In this document: positions 27,606 to 35,349 of the stretch, piece by piece
Layout: each line of letters begins with the position of its first letter
Position numbering within the stretch: position 1 is the stretch's first letter
From: Mycolicibacterium hassiacum DSM 44199
Lineage (GTDB): Bacteria; Actinomycetota; Actinomycetes; Mycobacteriales; Mycobacteriaceae
Length of the DNA stretch: 64,000 nucleotides
Assembly: GCF_900603025.1 (NCBI RefSeq)
Contig: NZ_LR026975.1
Span: 4,526,001 to 4,590,000, forward strand
Direction: 5' to 3'
Translations under genes and position numbers: made by a program
The notes under the pieces: generated by a model
Seen by the model: only the letters and a program-made list of their open reading frames with translations
Databases searched by the model: none
Told to the model about the DNA's origin: nothing

Positions 27606-27950
27606 TCACAACTGCCGGCCGGCCAGCAGCGCGGTGATCCTGCCGCGTTTGGTCTCCAGGTCGCGCAGTTGCTCGTCGATGCCGTGCAGGGTGTCGCGGA
27701 TGGCGGCGGCCACCTGCGGGCACATGTCGACATCATCGCCGTTGAGGCAGGGCAACACGATTCGGATGGTGTCGGCGTTGAAACCCGCATCGAGCAGCGT
27801 GCGGATCCGGCGCACGGTCTCCACCGCCGACTCCGGGTAGTCGCGGTAGCCGTTCGGGTGGCGGCCCGGGGTGAGCAGCTGTTGCTCCTCGTAATAGCGC
27901 AACGCCCGGGTGGAGACGTTGCAGCGGCGCGCGAGCTCGCCGATCCGCAT
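27606..27950 (-). CDS. MerR family transcriptional regulator
   Basis: A 114-aa regulator with the N-terminal winged HTH MRIGELARRCNVSTRALRYYE and a long dimerisation helix. It has two cysteines (in VLPCLNG and DMCPQV) but not the mercury/copper Cys pattern, so an organic ligand or stress signal is more likely. The ATG at 27950 is the canonical MerR start. It is divergent from a hydrolase gene whose promoter has a MerR-type architecture. Confidence 0.92.
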   Translation of the reverse strand: MRIGELARRCNVSTRALRYYEEQQLLTPGRHPNGYRDYPESAVETVRRIRTLLDAGFNADTIRIVLPCLNGDDVDMCPQVAAAIRDTLHGIDEQLRDLETKRGRITALLAGRQL

Positions 27951-27983
27951 GGGCCCTCCAAGTGTGACAGCCGCCTCGAATGC

Positions 27984-28015
27984 TTGACCTTCACGCCGAC
28001 GTGAAGGTTTACCGT
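27984..28015 (+). promoter_or_regulatory. MerR-type promoter with 20-bp spacer and perfect operator
   Basis: The -35 TTGACC (27984-27989) and -10 TACCGT (28010-28015) are separated by 20 bp, the overlong spacing typical of MerR-activated promoters. Within it ACCTTCACG (27987-27995) and CGTGAAGGT (28000-28008) form a perfect inverted repeat with a 4-bp centre. The hydrolase ATG starts 8 bases after the -10, so the transcript is probably leaderless. Confidence 0.75.
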
Positions 28016-28022
28016 CCAGGCT

Positions 28023-28814
28023 ATGACAGGACCACGACTCATCGCAGATCCCGACGTCGTCCGGGCCGGCAGCGGAGCGCCCCTGGTGCTCGCCCACGGC
28101 GCCGGCGGCAGCGTCATGACCAACTTCGGGCAGCTGATCGATACCCTGTCCGACACCCGCACGCTGATCGGTGTGAACTACCCGGGTTCGGGTGCCACCC
28201 CGCCCGACCCCGACGCGCTGCGGCTCGACGTCCTCGCCGACTCGGTGGTGCAGGCGGCGGTGGACGCGGGTTTCGATCGGTTCCCGATCCTCGGGTTGTC
28301 CCTGGGGACCGCGGTCGCGGTGACGGCCGCCGCCCGCCATCCGGACCGGGTGACCGGCCTGCTGCTGACGGTCGGGCTCGCGCGCGCCGATGAACAACTG
28401 CGGCTGGTGGTCGACACCTGGACCGCGCTGGTGGACGCCGGGAATCTCCGCGCGCTGGCCGCGTACCTGGTGAGCCTGGCGTCACCGAAGGTGCTCGGGG
28501 CCCTCGACCGGGCTGCCGCCGACGAGGCCATCGCCGCGCAACTGGCCACCTATCCGGACGGCGGGGCCGACCAGGCGCGCTTGGCGGCGGCGGTCGACAT
28601 CGTCGACATCTGCGGCGAAATCACCGTGCCGACAGTGGTGTTCGCCGCCGGGCAGGACCGCATCGTGCTTGCGGAGACCACCCGGCGGCTGGCCGCGGCG
28701 ATACCGGGCGCGAAGCTCATCGACTACCCGGACGCCGGGCACATCTTCACGCCGGACGAGGCGAAGGTGTGGATCGCCGACATCGCGGACTTCCTCCGCG
28801 AGCACCGGCTGTGA
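28023..28814 (+). CDS. alpha/beta fold hydrolase under MerR-type promoter
   Basis: A 263-aa hydrolase: oxyanion motif LAHGAGGS, nucleophile in GLSLGTAVAV, acid in FAAGQDRIV, histidine in DAGHIFTP. The ATG at 28023 coincides with the predicted transcription start, and no ribosome binding site is visible. Divergent MerR regulator and operator suggest induction by the ligand that this enzyme may act on, which is inference. Confidence 0.88.
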   Translation: MTGPRLIADPDVVRAGSGAPLVLAHGAGGSVMTNFGQLIDTLSDTRTLIGVNYPGSGATPPDPDALRLDVLADSVVQAAVDAGFDRFPILGLSLGTAVAVTAAARHPDRVTGLLLTVGLARADEQLRLVVDTWTALVDAGNLRALAAYLVSLASPKVLGALDRAAADEAIAAQLATYPDGGADQARLAAAVDIVDICGEITVPTVVFAAGQDRIVLAETTRRLAAAIPGAKLIDYPDAGHIFTPDEAKVWIADIADFLREHRL

Positions 28815-28817
28815 CCC

Positions 28818-29615
28818 TCACACGATGTTGATCGCGTCCAGCAGCCGCTCGAGTTGTCCGCTGTCACCGGTTAACTCGAGCCCGGCCTGCCGCCACGGGG
28901 TGCGGGTGGTGCCCCACGCGGGAAAGCCCGCCACCGGCCCGCGCACGGTGCCGACGGGCTCGCCGCCGGCGTCTCTGGTGACCGCACCGTCCGGGTGGAT
29001 GCGCCAGCGCCCACCTCCGGCGCCGTGCAACTCGAGCACGACCGGGCCGGTGAGCCAGCGCGGGGGAGCGGCCTTGAGCTGATTGCCCAGCACGGCCAGC
29101 ATCCACTGCACAACCACCGCCATCGTGTCGGCATCAATCTCCGGCGCCGGCTTTCCCACCACCGGTGCGATGTCGTGGTGCAGGTGGGTGTGGTGGTCGA
29201 ACACCAGCGCGCCCGGCACCGCCACCCCCATCCGGAACGTGCCGAGCTCACCGACCCGGGTGGGCAACGCGCGCAACGGGGTTCGGGTCACCACCGCCGC
29301 GAACCGCAGCACCGCCCGGCTCCACCGCCGGTATTCCGCCAGCACCCGCTCGCGGGGCCAGTCCCGCCGGGGATCGACGAGGGTGTCGTTGGCGCGCTCG
29401 ATGTCGCGGGTGGTCATCACCGTGACCGCCGCCGGGCTGAACAGCACCCGGCAGCTCGCCGCCAGGTGTGCGACGACGTCGTGGACCCGCCAGCCGGCCG
29501 CGGCGCTGTCGGCATACCACTGCGCGTCGGTCAGGTCGGCGCAGTAGTCCAGCAGCGCCGATCGCTGCCGAGCGAACGCGGCGACCCCGTCCGGTCGCGG
29601 GTCGACGCCCGCCAT
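28818..29615 (-). CDS. maleylpyruvate isomerase/DinB-type mycothiol-dependent family protein
   Basis: A 265-aa protein. The N-terminal four-helix metal-binding domain (MDMPI_N, about 10-160) shows GWRVHDVVAHLAA and DHHTHLHHD with candidate metal-binding histidines. A C-terminal sterol-carrier-like domain carries the end. AGGAGGA lies 5 bases before the ATG at 29615, which fixes the start inside a much longer open frame. It may be a mycothiol-dependent isomerase or transferase; the substrate is unknown. Fifty-two bases of this gene (29229-29280) recur at 9295-9346. Confidence 0.82.
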   Translation of the reverse strand: MAGVDPRPDGVAAFARQRSALLDYCADLTDAQWYADSAAAGWRVHDVVAHLAASCRVLFSPAAVTVMTTRDIERANDTLVDPRRDWPRERVLAEYRRWSRAVLRFAAVVTRTPLRALPTRVGELGTFRMGVAVPGALVFDHHTHLHHDIAPVVGKPAPEIDADTMAVVVQWMLAVLGNQLKAAPPRWLTGPVVLELHGAGGGRWRIHPDGAVTRDAGGEPVGTVRGPVAGFPAWGTTRTPWRQAGLELTGDSGQLERLLDAINIV

Positions 29616-29785
29616 GCTGGTCCTCCTGGGTACGTAGCCGGCCCGGAACTCTTTTGGAACTCTCAGCCAGATGAAACATACCCGGACACCGACACCGGGA
29701 GGCCGGCACCGGGGGTGGCGCTCGGGCGAGCGAGAAACCCGCGGTGCGGATGGGGTTTCGGGCCCGAACCGGGGCCGCGACTCCA

Positions 29786-29832
29786 TTGACAACGGTCGTT
29801 TCCCAAGCATATGTTGACCACACACGTTGTCA
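29786..29832 (+). promoter_or_regulatory. sigmaA-type promoter with flanking inverted repeat
   Basis: TTGACA (29786-29791), 18 bp, then TATGTT (29810-29815) is a near-consensus promoter. TGACAACG (29787-29794) and CGTTGTCA (29825-29832) form an inverted repeat around it, a plausible repressor site. It lies in the 345-base gap before the MpaB-like gene, whose first part (29616-29785) holds nothing else I can support. Confidence 0.6.
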
Positions 29833-29854
29833 GCAAGGTGCGAGGAGGACCGCG

Positions 29855-29977
29855 ATGGGCGTGTCGACGCCGGCGCGACCCTCGCACCGTGGCGCGGCCG
29901 GGTCGGCCCGCCGTACGCAACGTGGCCAGGCCGTACCGCACTTCCAGATGGGGCCGTCGCATGACCGTCACGAGTGA
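29855..29977 (+). CDS. possible 40-aa upstream ORF overlapping the oxygenase start
   Basis: GAGGAGGA lies 6 bases before the ATG at 29855, a better ribosome site than that of the following gene. The 40-residue product (MGVSTPARPSHRG..., ending DRHE) is rich in Arg, Ser and His and resembles nothing known to me. Its stop lies 17 bases inside the MpaB-like gene in another frame. It could be a leader peptide that couples or attenuates translation, or a chance ORF. Confidence 0.4.
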   Translation: MGVSTPARPSHRGAAGSARRTQRGQAVPHFQMGPSHDRHE

Positions 29978-31349
29978 GCGTTCCGAAATCCGGCTCGAGG
30001 ACGTCGATTTCAATCGCCGTCATCACCCCGACAAGCCGCTGCGCCCGATCCCGCCGGGTCGCGACTACTTCGCCGACCAGTGGCGCCACATGCGCGAGAT
30101 GCTGTTCGGGGAGTGGATCGACATCGACAAGGAGGTCGAGCCCAACGACCTGACCCGCTGGCGCGACGACTACTTCTGGCAGGCCGACGAGCTCATGATC
30201 GACGTCGTCGACATGTTCGAGCGGATCGGCCCCGAGCGCGGCCGCGCGCTGTTCGAACAGGCCCTGACCCGCGGCATCGACACCCTCGACGATCCGCCCG
30301 CCGAACTCGTCGCGCTGTTCGACCATCTCGACAACCTGGCGAACGAGTTCGACCTCGCCGCCGCCGAGCGCGGCCGGATGCTGGCGCTGTCGAGCACCGT
30401 CTGCGCCACCACGATCATCCGGGGCTGGGCGTTCTACGAGACCGCGATGACCGGCGACATCTCCGCGGCCACCGGGGCCACCGGCCGGTTCGCCGACGAC
30501 GGGCCGCGCCGGTTTCTGGAGACCGCCCGGGTGTTCGCCCAGTTCGTCCGGCCGGAGATCTTCGACCGCTGGGCCGAGCCGTTCCAGGACGTGGTGCGGG
30601 TGCGGCTCATGCACGCGCTGGCCAGCCGCGGGCTGCGCCGCAAGTGGGGCGATGCGCTCTACCTCAAGTACGGCGAGCCGATCCCGGTCACCTCACTGCT
30701 CGGCTTCGGCAGCGGCATGCTGCTGTCCCGGCTGGTTGACCACGCATTCGGCCGCAAACTCACCGACCAGCAACTCGAGGACCTCGCCGAGTACTCCAAC
30801 TACTCGGGCCGGTTGTGGGGTGCGCCGGCGCAGCTGCGCCCGGCCAACGGCCTCGAGCTGATCAAGTCGCTGAACTACGTGCTGGCCCGCGGCGGTAACC
30901 CGTCGCCGTGGCGCGCCGAGCTCGTCGACGCCATCGCCGGCCCGCACCACCTGCGCACGCTCACCGAGGCGCTGCCCGGGCCGCTGAGGTGGTTCGCCGC
31001 CCGGTACGCCAATCAGATCACCGCCGCCGTCGCGCTCGCCCCGGCCGGGGTGGTGTTCGGTTACCGCCAGATCGAGGCGATGGTCGCCGACTCGCTGTTC
31101 GACCGGCTCGGCTACGACTGGAAGCGCCGGGTCGGGCTGTTCGAGCAGCTCACCCGCGCCAACGTGCGGCTGGCGATGCTGGCCGACCGGCTGCCGTTCC
31201 GCAACCCGATCCGCGAGCACCGCCGCCGCGTCGGCGCCGCCGGCCGGGAGCGGGTGGAGATGATGAACAAGGTCGCCGAACTGCGCCGGATGCGGCTGGA
31301 CTTCACCCACCACGACCGGTCCACCAAGGGCGACACCTTCACCGGGTAG
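29961..31349 (+). CDS. MpaB/DUF2236-family oxygenase-like protein
   Basis: A 462-aa, largely helical protein of the DUF2236 family, which includes rubber oxygenase Lcp and fungal MpaB. The segment VRVRLMHALASRGL supplies the conserved arginine and histidine expected near a haem iron; GFGSGMLLSRLVDHAFG follows. The start is the ATG at 29961 (M-T-V-T-S-E-R). It has its own promoter upstream and lies next to a convergent regulator. It may oxidise a hydrophobic substrate; not established. Confidence 0.75.
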   Translation: MTVTSERSEIRLEDVDFNRRHHPDKPLRPIPPGRDYFADQWRHMREMLFGEWIDIDKEVEPNDLTRWRDDYFWQADELMIDVVDMFERIGPERGRALFEQALTRGIDTLDDPPAELVALFDHLDNLANEFDLAAAERGRMLALSSTVCATTIIRGWAFYETAMTGDISAATGATGRFADDGPRRFLETARVFAQFVRPEIFDRWAEPFQDVVRVRLMHALASRGLRRKWGDALYLKYGEPIPVTSLLGFGSGMLLSRLVDHAFGRKLTDQQLEDLAEYSNYSGRLWGAPAQLRPANGLELIKSLNYVLARGGNPSPWRAELVDAIAGPHHLRTLTEALPGPLRWFAARYANQITAAVALAPAGVVFGYRQIEAMVADSLFDRLGYDWKRRVGLFEQLTRANVRLAMLADRLPFRNPIREHRRRVGAAGRERVEMMNKVAELRRMRLDFTHHDRSTKGDTFTG

Positions 31350-31352
31350 CCG

Positions 31353-32300
31353 TCACCCTCGCCGGGCGACTGCCTCACCGCGCGGCGGCACGATCTCGAC
31401 GGCGGTGCCGGTCAGCGGTTTGCGGCACTGATCGCACACCAGCAGCGGGCTGAACTCCGCACCGCAGCGCCGGTGGGTCTGCACCAGCGCGGGTCCCTCG
31501 TCGCCGTGATAGGTGGTGTGCGCCCAGCCGATCGCGGTCGCGACGACGGGGTAGAACGCCAGCCCCTTCGGGGTCAGGTGGTACTCGGACCAGTCCGACC
31601 GTTTCGGATGGGCCGCGGCCTGCAGGATCCCGATGTCGCAGAACACCTTCAGGCGTTCGGCGATCAGCGGTGCCGGTGCCGACAGCCGGGACTGGAAGTC
31701 GCTGAACCGCCGGGTCCCGAGGAACGCGGCACCCAGGATCGCGGCCGACCAGCGGTTGCCGAAGACCGCCATGGTCTGCGGGAACATCCCGGGCTGGTCG
31801 TCGCTGCGCAGCCGCCGGCGGGTCGTCGCCCGCGGCACCGAGCGGGCCCACCCGCCGCTGGGGCCCCACCGGGCGTCGATGTCGAGCGCCTCGGTCGGTG
31901 CCTGGCACTGCGCACAGCACAACATCGGCGCGAACTCCTCGCCGCAGTCACGGTGGCGCATCAGCGGCAGCTCGTCGGCCCGGTCCACCCAGGTCCGCTC
32001 CCAGTGCCAGATCGACAGCAGCACCGTCCACAACCGGCGGCACTCGGCGCTGGGCAGATATCCCGCCCGCAGCGGCTGCTGCTGGTAGACCTGCTGCACC
32101 AGCAGTCCGTCGCGCACCAGCGAGCGCAGCCGCGCCGTCAGCACCGCATGGGAGATCGGCAGCCGCGAGAAGTCGCTGTATTTGGTTGCACCCAAAAGGG
32201 ATTCACGGATGATCAGCAGTGACCACTCGTCGCCGAGCACGGCGAGCATGCGCCCGATGGCGTTGGTGCCCCCGGGTTCCAGCGCGAACGGGTCGGTCAC
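31353..32300 (-). CDS. regulator with two fused HxlR winged-helix domains
   Basis: A 315-aa protein with two HxlR-type winged helices. The first (about 12-105) has VLGDEWSLLIIRESLLGATKY and FSRLPISHAVLTARLRSL. The second (about 170-270) has VFGNRWSAAILGAAFLGTRRF and FQSRLSAPAPLIAERLKVF. Each is followed by a small CxxC module (CCAQC, CDQC), probably zinc-binding. The usual HxlR protein has one domain of about 110 aa and dimerises, so this is an internal dimer. The GTG at 32300 overlaps the stop of the carotenoid oxygenase (GTGA). Confidence 0.88.
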   Translation of the reverse strand: MTDPFALEPGGTNAIGRMLAVLGDEWSLLIIRESLLGATKYSDFSRLPISHAVLTARLRSLVRDGLLVQQVYQQQPLRAGYLPSAECRRLWTVLLSIWHWERTWVDRADELPLMRHRDCGEEFAPMLCCAQCQAPTEALDIDARWGPSGGWARSVPRATTRRRLRSDDQPGMFPQTMAVFGNRWSAAILGAAFLGTRRFSDFQSRLSAPAPLIAERLKVFCDIGILQAAAHPKRSDWSEYHLTPKGLAFYPVVATAIGWAHTTYHGDEGPALVQTHRRCGAEFSPLLVCDQCRKPLTGTAVEIVPPRGEAVARRG

Positions 32301-33787
32301 CGGCCGGGATGCCACTGGCGCAACTCCGCGCCGTCCGCCCAGGTGGAATGCGTTCCGCTGCATATCCGTTCGGGCAGCCGCAGTTTGCACACCGGGCCGT
32401 CGGCCGGCCGGGCGGCGTCGAGCACCACGCAGTAGGAGGCGTCGTCGTTCATGCCCATGGTGAAGGTCACCAGGTAGCCGTCGTCCTCACCGGTGGACCC
32501 GACCCGCGGCGCCATCGGCGTCTCGCTGACGAACACGCCGTCGCCGAAGCTCACCCGCTCCTGGGCGCCGGTCCGCAGGTCGTGCTTGACCAGCCCGTCG
32601 AACAGGAACTTCCCGGGCACCCCGGTGGCGGCGTAGATGTAGCGGTAGTCGCGGGTCTGCAGGTTCGGGTTGATCATCCCGAACTCGGTGAAGCTCTCGC
32701 TGAGCCGTTCCTCGCTGGCCTTCCCGGTGACGAGGTTGAAACGCCAACGGTGCAAATGGGATTCGAACATGTCCAGGTCGAGCCAACGGAACGCGGCCTC
32801 CTCGATGGAGCGGGCGCCGTGCACCGACGGCGACGGGTTGGCCTGGAAGAACCCGTCCAGCACGATCTCGTCGCCGTCCTCGTAGGCGTTGGTGAAGTGC
32901 AGCACGTAGGTCGGGTCGGTCTCGAACCACATCACCTTCGAGCGGTCGCCGTGGCGCGGCACCACCGCCCAGCGCGACGGCAGCTCGGGGAAGAACCGGG
33001 GCAGGTGCAGGTCGAGGCGGAGCAGCTCCGGATCCCAGAACAGCGGCAGGTCGTTGAAGATGACGTAGTTCTCGGTGAACGCCATGTCGTGCGGCATGCG
33101 CGGGCCGGGCAGCTCGACGTCGTCGAGGTGCAGCAGGTTGCCGTCCTTGTCGACGGTGCCCCACTTCAGGTAGGGGGATTCCTTGCTGTAGCTGAAGAAC
33201 AGCAGCTCACCGGTCACCGGGTCGACCTTGGGATGCGCGGACACCCCCCAGTCCGGAATCCGGCCGCCGAAGGTCTCCTTGCCCAGCGTCTCGGCGGTGT
33301 AGGGGTCCACCCGGTACAGGTCGCCGCACAGGTAGAAGCTGGTCAGCGCCACCCCGCGGTGCACGATGACGTCGGTGCTCGAGGCGTCCTTCATCCGGCC
33401 GCGCGCGCCCCAGCCGTCGGTGCGCTCGGCGTCGGAGGGGTTCTCGATGAACCCGGCCCACAGCGACCGGCCCGCCTGCTGCTCGGCGAGGAACCCGTCG
33501 GTGCGGACGAACTTGTTGTGGTAGTTGGCCTTTCCGTCGCGGAACTCGATGCAGTGCAGCATCCCGTCGCCGTCGAACGGGTGGTAGTGCTTGATGGGCG
33601 GGTGCAGCGGGTTCTCGGTCTGGCGCAGGTACACCCCGTCGAGGTCGTCGGGCACCTTGCCCTCCACCACCTCGAGGTCGAGCGCGCGCCACTCGTTGCG
33701 CTGCGGCCGCCACGGGCCGGTGCGGTAGGGGTGGTGGTCGTCGGCGGGCAGGGTCGAGGTGAAGGTCGCCAACAGTTCGGGTGCCAC
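32297..33787 (-). CDS. carotenoid cleavage dioxygenase family protein
   Basis: A 496-aa seven-bladed propeller dioxygenase using non-haem Fe(II). The four iron-binding histidines are likely those in VSAHPK, MPHDMAF, PRHGDR and SGTHSTW. It cleaves a double bond in a carotenoid, apocarotenoid or stilbene; which one is unknown. The GTG at 33787 follows CGGAGGC and begins the family core; the longer frame upstream crosses the promoter. First gene of a two-gene operon with the double HxlR regulator. Confidence 0.9.
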   Translation of the reverse strand: MAPELLATFTSTLPADDHHPYRTGPWRPQRNEWRALDLEVVEGKVPDDLDGVYLRQTENPLHPPIKHYHPFDGDGMLHCIEFRDGKANYHNKFVRTDGFLAEQQAGRSLWAGFIENPSDAERTDGWGARGRMKDASSTDVIVHRGVALTSFYLCGDLYRVDPYTAETLGKETFGGRIPDWGVSAHPKVDPVTGELLFFSYSKESPYLKWGTVDKDGNLLHLDDVELPGPRMPHDMAFTENYVIFNDLPLFWDPELLRLDLHLPRFFPELPSRWAVVPRHGDRSKVMWFETDPTYVLHFTNAYEDGDEIVLDGFFQANPSPSVHGARSIEEAAFRWLDLDMFESHLHRWRFNLVTGKASEERLSESFTEFGMINPNLQTRDYRYIYAATGVPGKFLFDGLVKHDLRTGAQERVSFGDGVFVSETPMAPRVGSTGEDDGYLVTFTMGMNDDASYCVVLDAARPADGPVCKLRLPERICSGTHSTWADGAELRQWHPGR

Positions 33788-33845
33788 GATGCCTCCGCGG
33801 ATCGGTATGACGGTGCGGCAGGGCTGCCGCTCCCGGCAGGCCGCA

Positions 33846-33874
33846 AACTTATGTTGACAGAGTAACTCTGTCAA
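33846..33874 (-). promoter_or_regulatory. consensus promoter embedded in a perfect 21-bp palindrome
   Basis: On the minus strand TTGACA (33874-33869), 17 bp, then TAAGTT (33851-33846) forms a near-ideal sigmaA promoter for the carotenoid oxygenase operon. The arms TTGACAGAGT and ACTCTGTCAA with one central base form a perfect palindrome at 33854-33874 that covers the -35 box and most of the spacer. A repressor bound there would block RNA polymerase. The divergent thiolase gene starts 84 bases away. Confidence 0.75.
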
Positions 33875-33958
33875 CTGCATCATCAGGCCTCGACGGTGTT
33901 CGCCCGACACGGGGCACGCCGGTAGTCGATCCGCCGAACGGAGGCTACGGAGGCTTCA

Positions 33959-35167
33959 GTGACGCAGGGTGTGTGGATCGCCGGGGCCTACCAGTCCGAT
34001 TTCGCCCGCAACCTCACCCGGGAGGGCCGCGACTTCGCCGCGCTCACCGAGGAGGTGGTCGCCCACACGCTGGCCGCGGCGCGGATCGGCGCCGAGGCGG
34101 TCGACGTCATCCACGTCGGCAACGCGTTCGGCGAGGTCTTCGCCGGGCAGGGCCACCTCGGGGCGATGCCGGCCACCGTCAACCCGGCGCTGTGGGGGGT
34201 GCCCGCGGTTCGCCACGAAGCGGCCTGTGCCTCCGGCAGCGTGGTCACCCGGGCGGCGATCGCCGATCTGTGCGCCGGGTTCGCCGACGTCGCCCTCGTC
34301 GTGGGCATCGAGTTGGTGAAGACCGTGCCCGGCCACATCGGCGCCGAGCGCATGGGGGTGGCCGCGTGGGCCGGCCACGAAGAGGTCGAGACCACGAACA
34401 TGTGGGCGTGGGTGTTCGCGCAGGTCGCCGACGAGTACGACCGCCGGTACGGGCTCGACGACGCGTACCTGCACGCGATCGCCGTCAACAACTACGCCAA
34501 CGCCAAGCGCAACCCCAACGCCCAGACCCGCGACTGGGAGCCGCCCACCGACGACGCCGACAACCCGTTCGTCGAGGGCCGGCTGCGGCGCATCGACTGC
34601 AGCCAGCTCACCGACGGCGGCGCCGGCCTGGTCCTGGTCACCGACCGCTACCTGCGCGACCATCCGGACCTGCGGCCGCTGGCGCGGATCGAGGGCTGGG
34701 GACAGCGCACGGTCGGGCTGGGGTTGCAGCAGAAACTCGACCGCGACCGCGAGTCGCCGTATGTCATGCCGCACGTGCGGCAGGCGATCCAGCAGGCGTT
34801 CGACTGGGCCGGGGTCACCCTCGACGACATCGACGGCTTCGAGGTGCACGACTGCTTCTCGCCCAGCGAATACCTGGCCATCGACCACCTCGGGCTGACC
34901 GAACCCGGCCAGTCCTGGCGGGCGGTCGAGGACGGAACCATCGCCCTGGGCGGGCGGTTCCCGATCAACCCGAGCGGCGGGCTGATCGGCGGCGGCCACC
35001 CGGTCGGGGCCACCGGGGTGCGAATGCTCGTCGACGCGGCCAAACAGGTCAGCGAGACCGCCGGCGACTACCAGGTGCCCGGCGCGCGGCGGTTCGGGAC
35101 GCTCAACATCGGCGGCAGCACCGCCACCACCTTCAGCTTCGTCGTCGGCGCCGTGCCCATGCGGTAG
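33959..35167 (+). CDS. thiolase/acetyl-CoA acetyltransferase (SCP-x type)
   Basis: A 402-aa thiolase-like enzyme of the lipid-transfer-associated group, which cleaves or condenses acyl-CoA chains. The active-site cysteine is in EAACASGS, and the histidines are in EVHDCFSPSEYL and GGGHPVGATG. GGAGGC precedes the GTG at 33959. No beta-oxidation partner lies next to it. The divergent palindrome may control it too. Confidence 0.9.
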   Translation: MTQGVWIAGAYQSDFARNLTREGRDFAALTEEVVAHTLAAARIGAEAVDVIHVGNAFGEVFAGQGHLGAMPATVNPALWGVPAVRHEAACASGSVVTRAAIADLCAGFADVALVVGIELVKTVPGHIGAERMGVAAWAGHEEVETTNMWAWVFAQVADEYDRRYGLDDAYLHAIAVNNYANAKRNPNAQTRDWEPPTDDADNPFVEGRLRRIDCSQLTDGGAGLVLVTDRYLRDHPDLRPLARIEGWGQRTVGLGLQQKLDRDRESPYVMPHVRQAIQQAFDWAGVTLDDIDGFEVHDCFSPSEYLAIDHLGLTEPGQSWRAVEDGTIALGGRFPINPSGGLIGGGHPVGATGVRMLVDAAKQVSETAGDYQVPGARRFGTLNIGGSTATTFSFVVGAVPMR

Positions 35168-35202
35168 CCGGGGACGCGCGCGACGAGGCGCTTCTTAGAA
35201 AA

Positions 35203-35246
35203 ACTTCCCAGAACAAAGACTTCCCAGACAAGACTTCCCGGACAAG
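35203..35246. repeat. AT-richer tandem triplicate ACTTCCC(A/G)GA(A)CAA(A)G
   Basis: Three head-to-tail units at 35203-35218, 35219-35232 and 35233-35246 (16, 14 and 14 bp). It lies in the 182-base gap between the thiolase gene and the exported protein gene; the base composition is markedly lower in GC than its surroundings. It could be a regulator-binding array or a slippage product. Confidence 0.6.
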
Positions 35247-35349
35247 GACCACCGAAAAGAACCTAGGAATGGACACAGCCCGGGTCAGTTCGTAGCCTGT
35301 CCCGGGGCTACCACAGCGGACCGCGAGCCGGTCCCGGCAGCAAAGGAAA

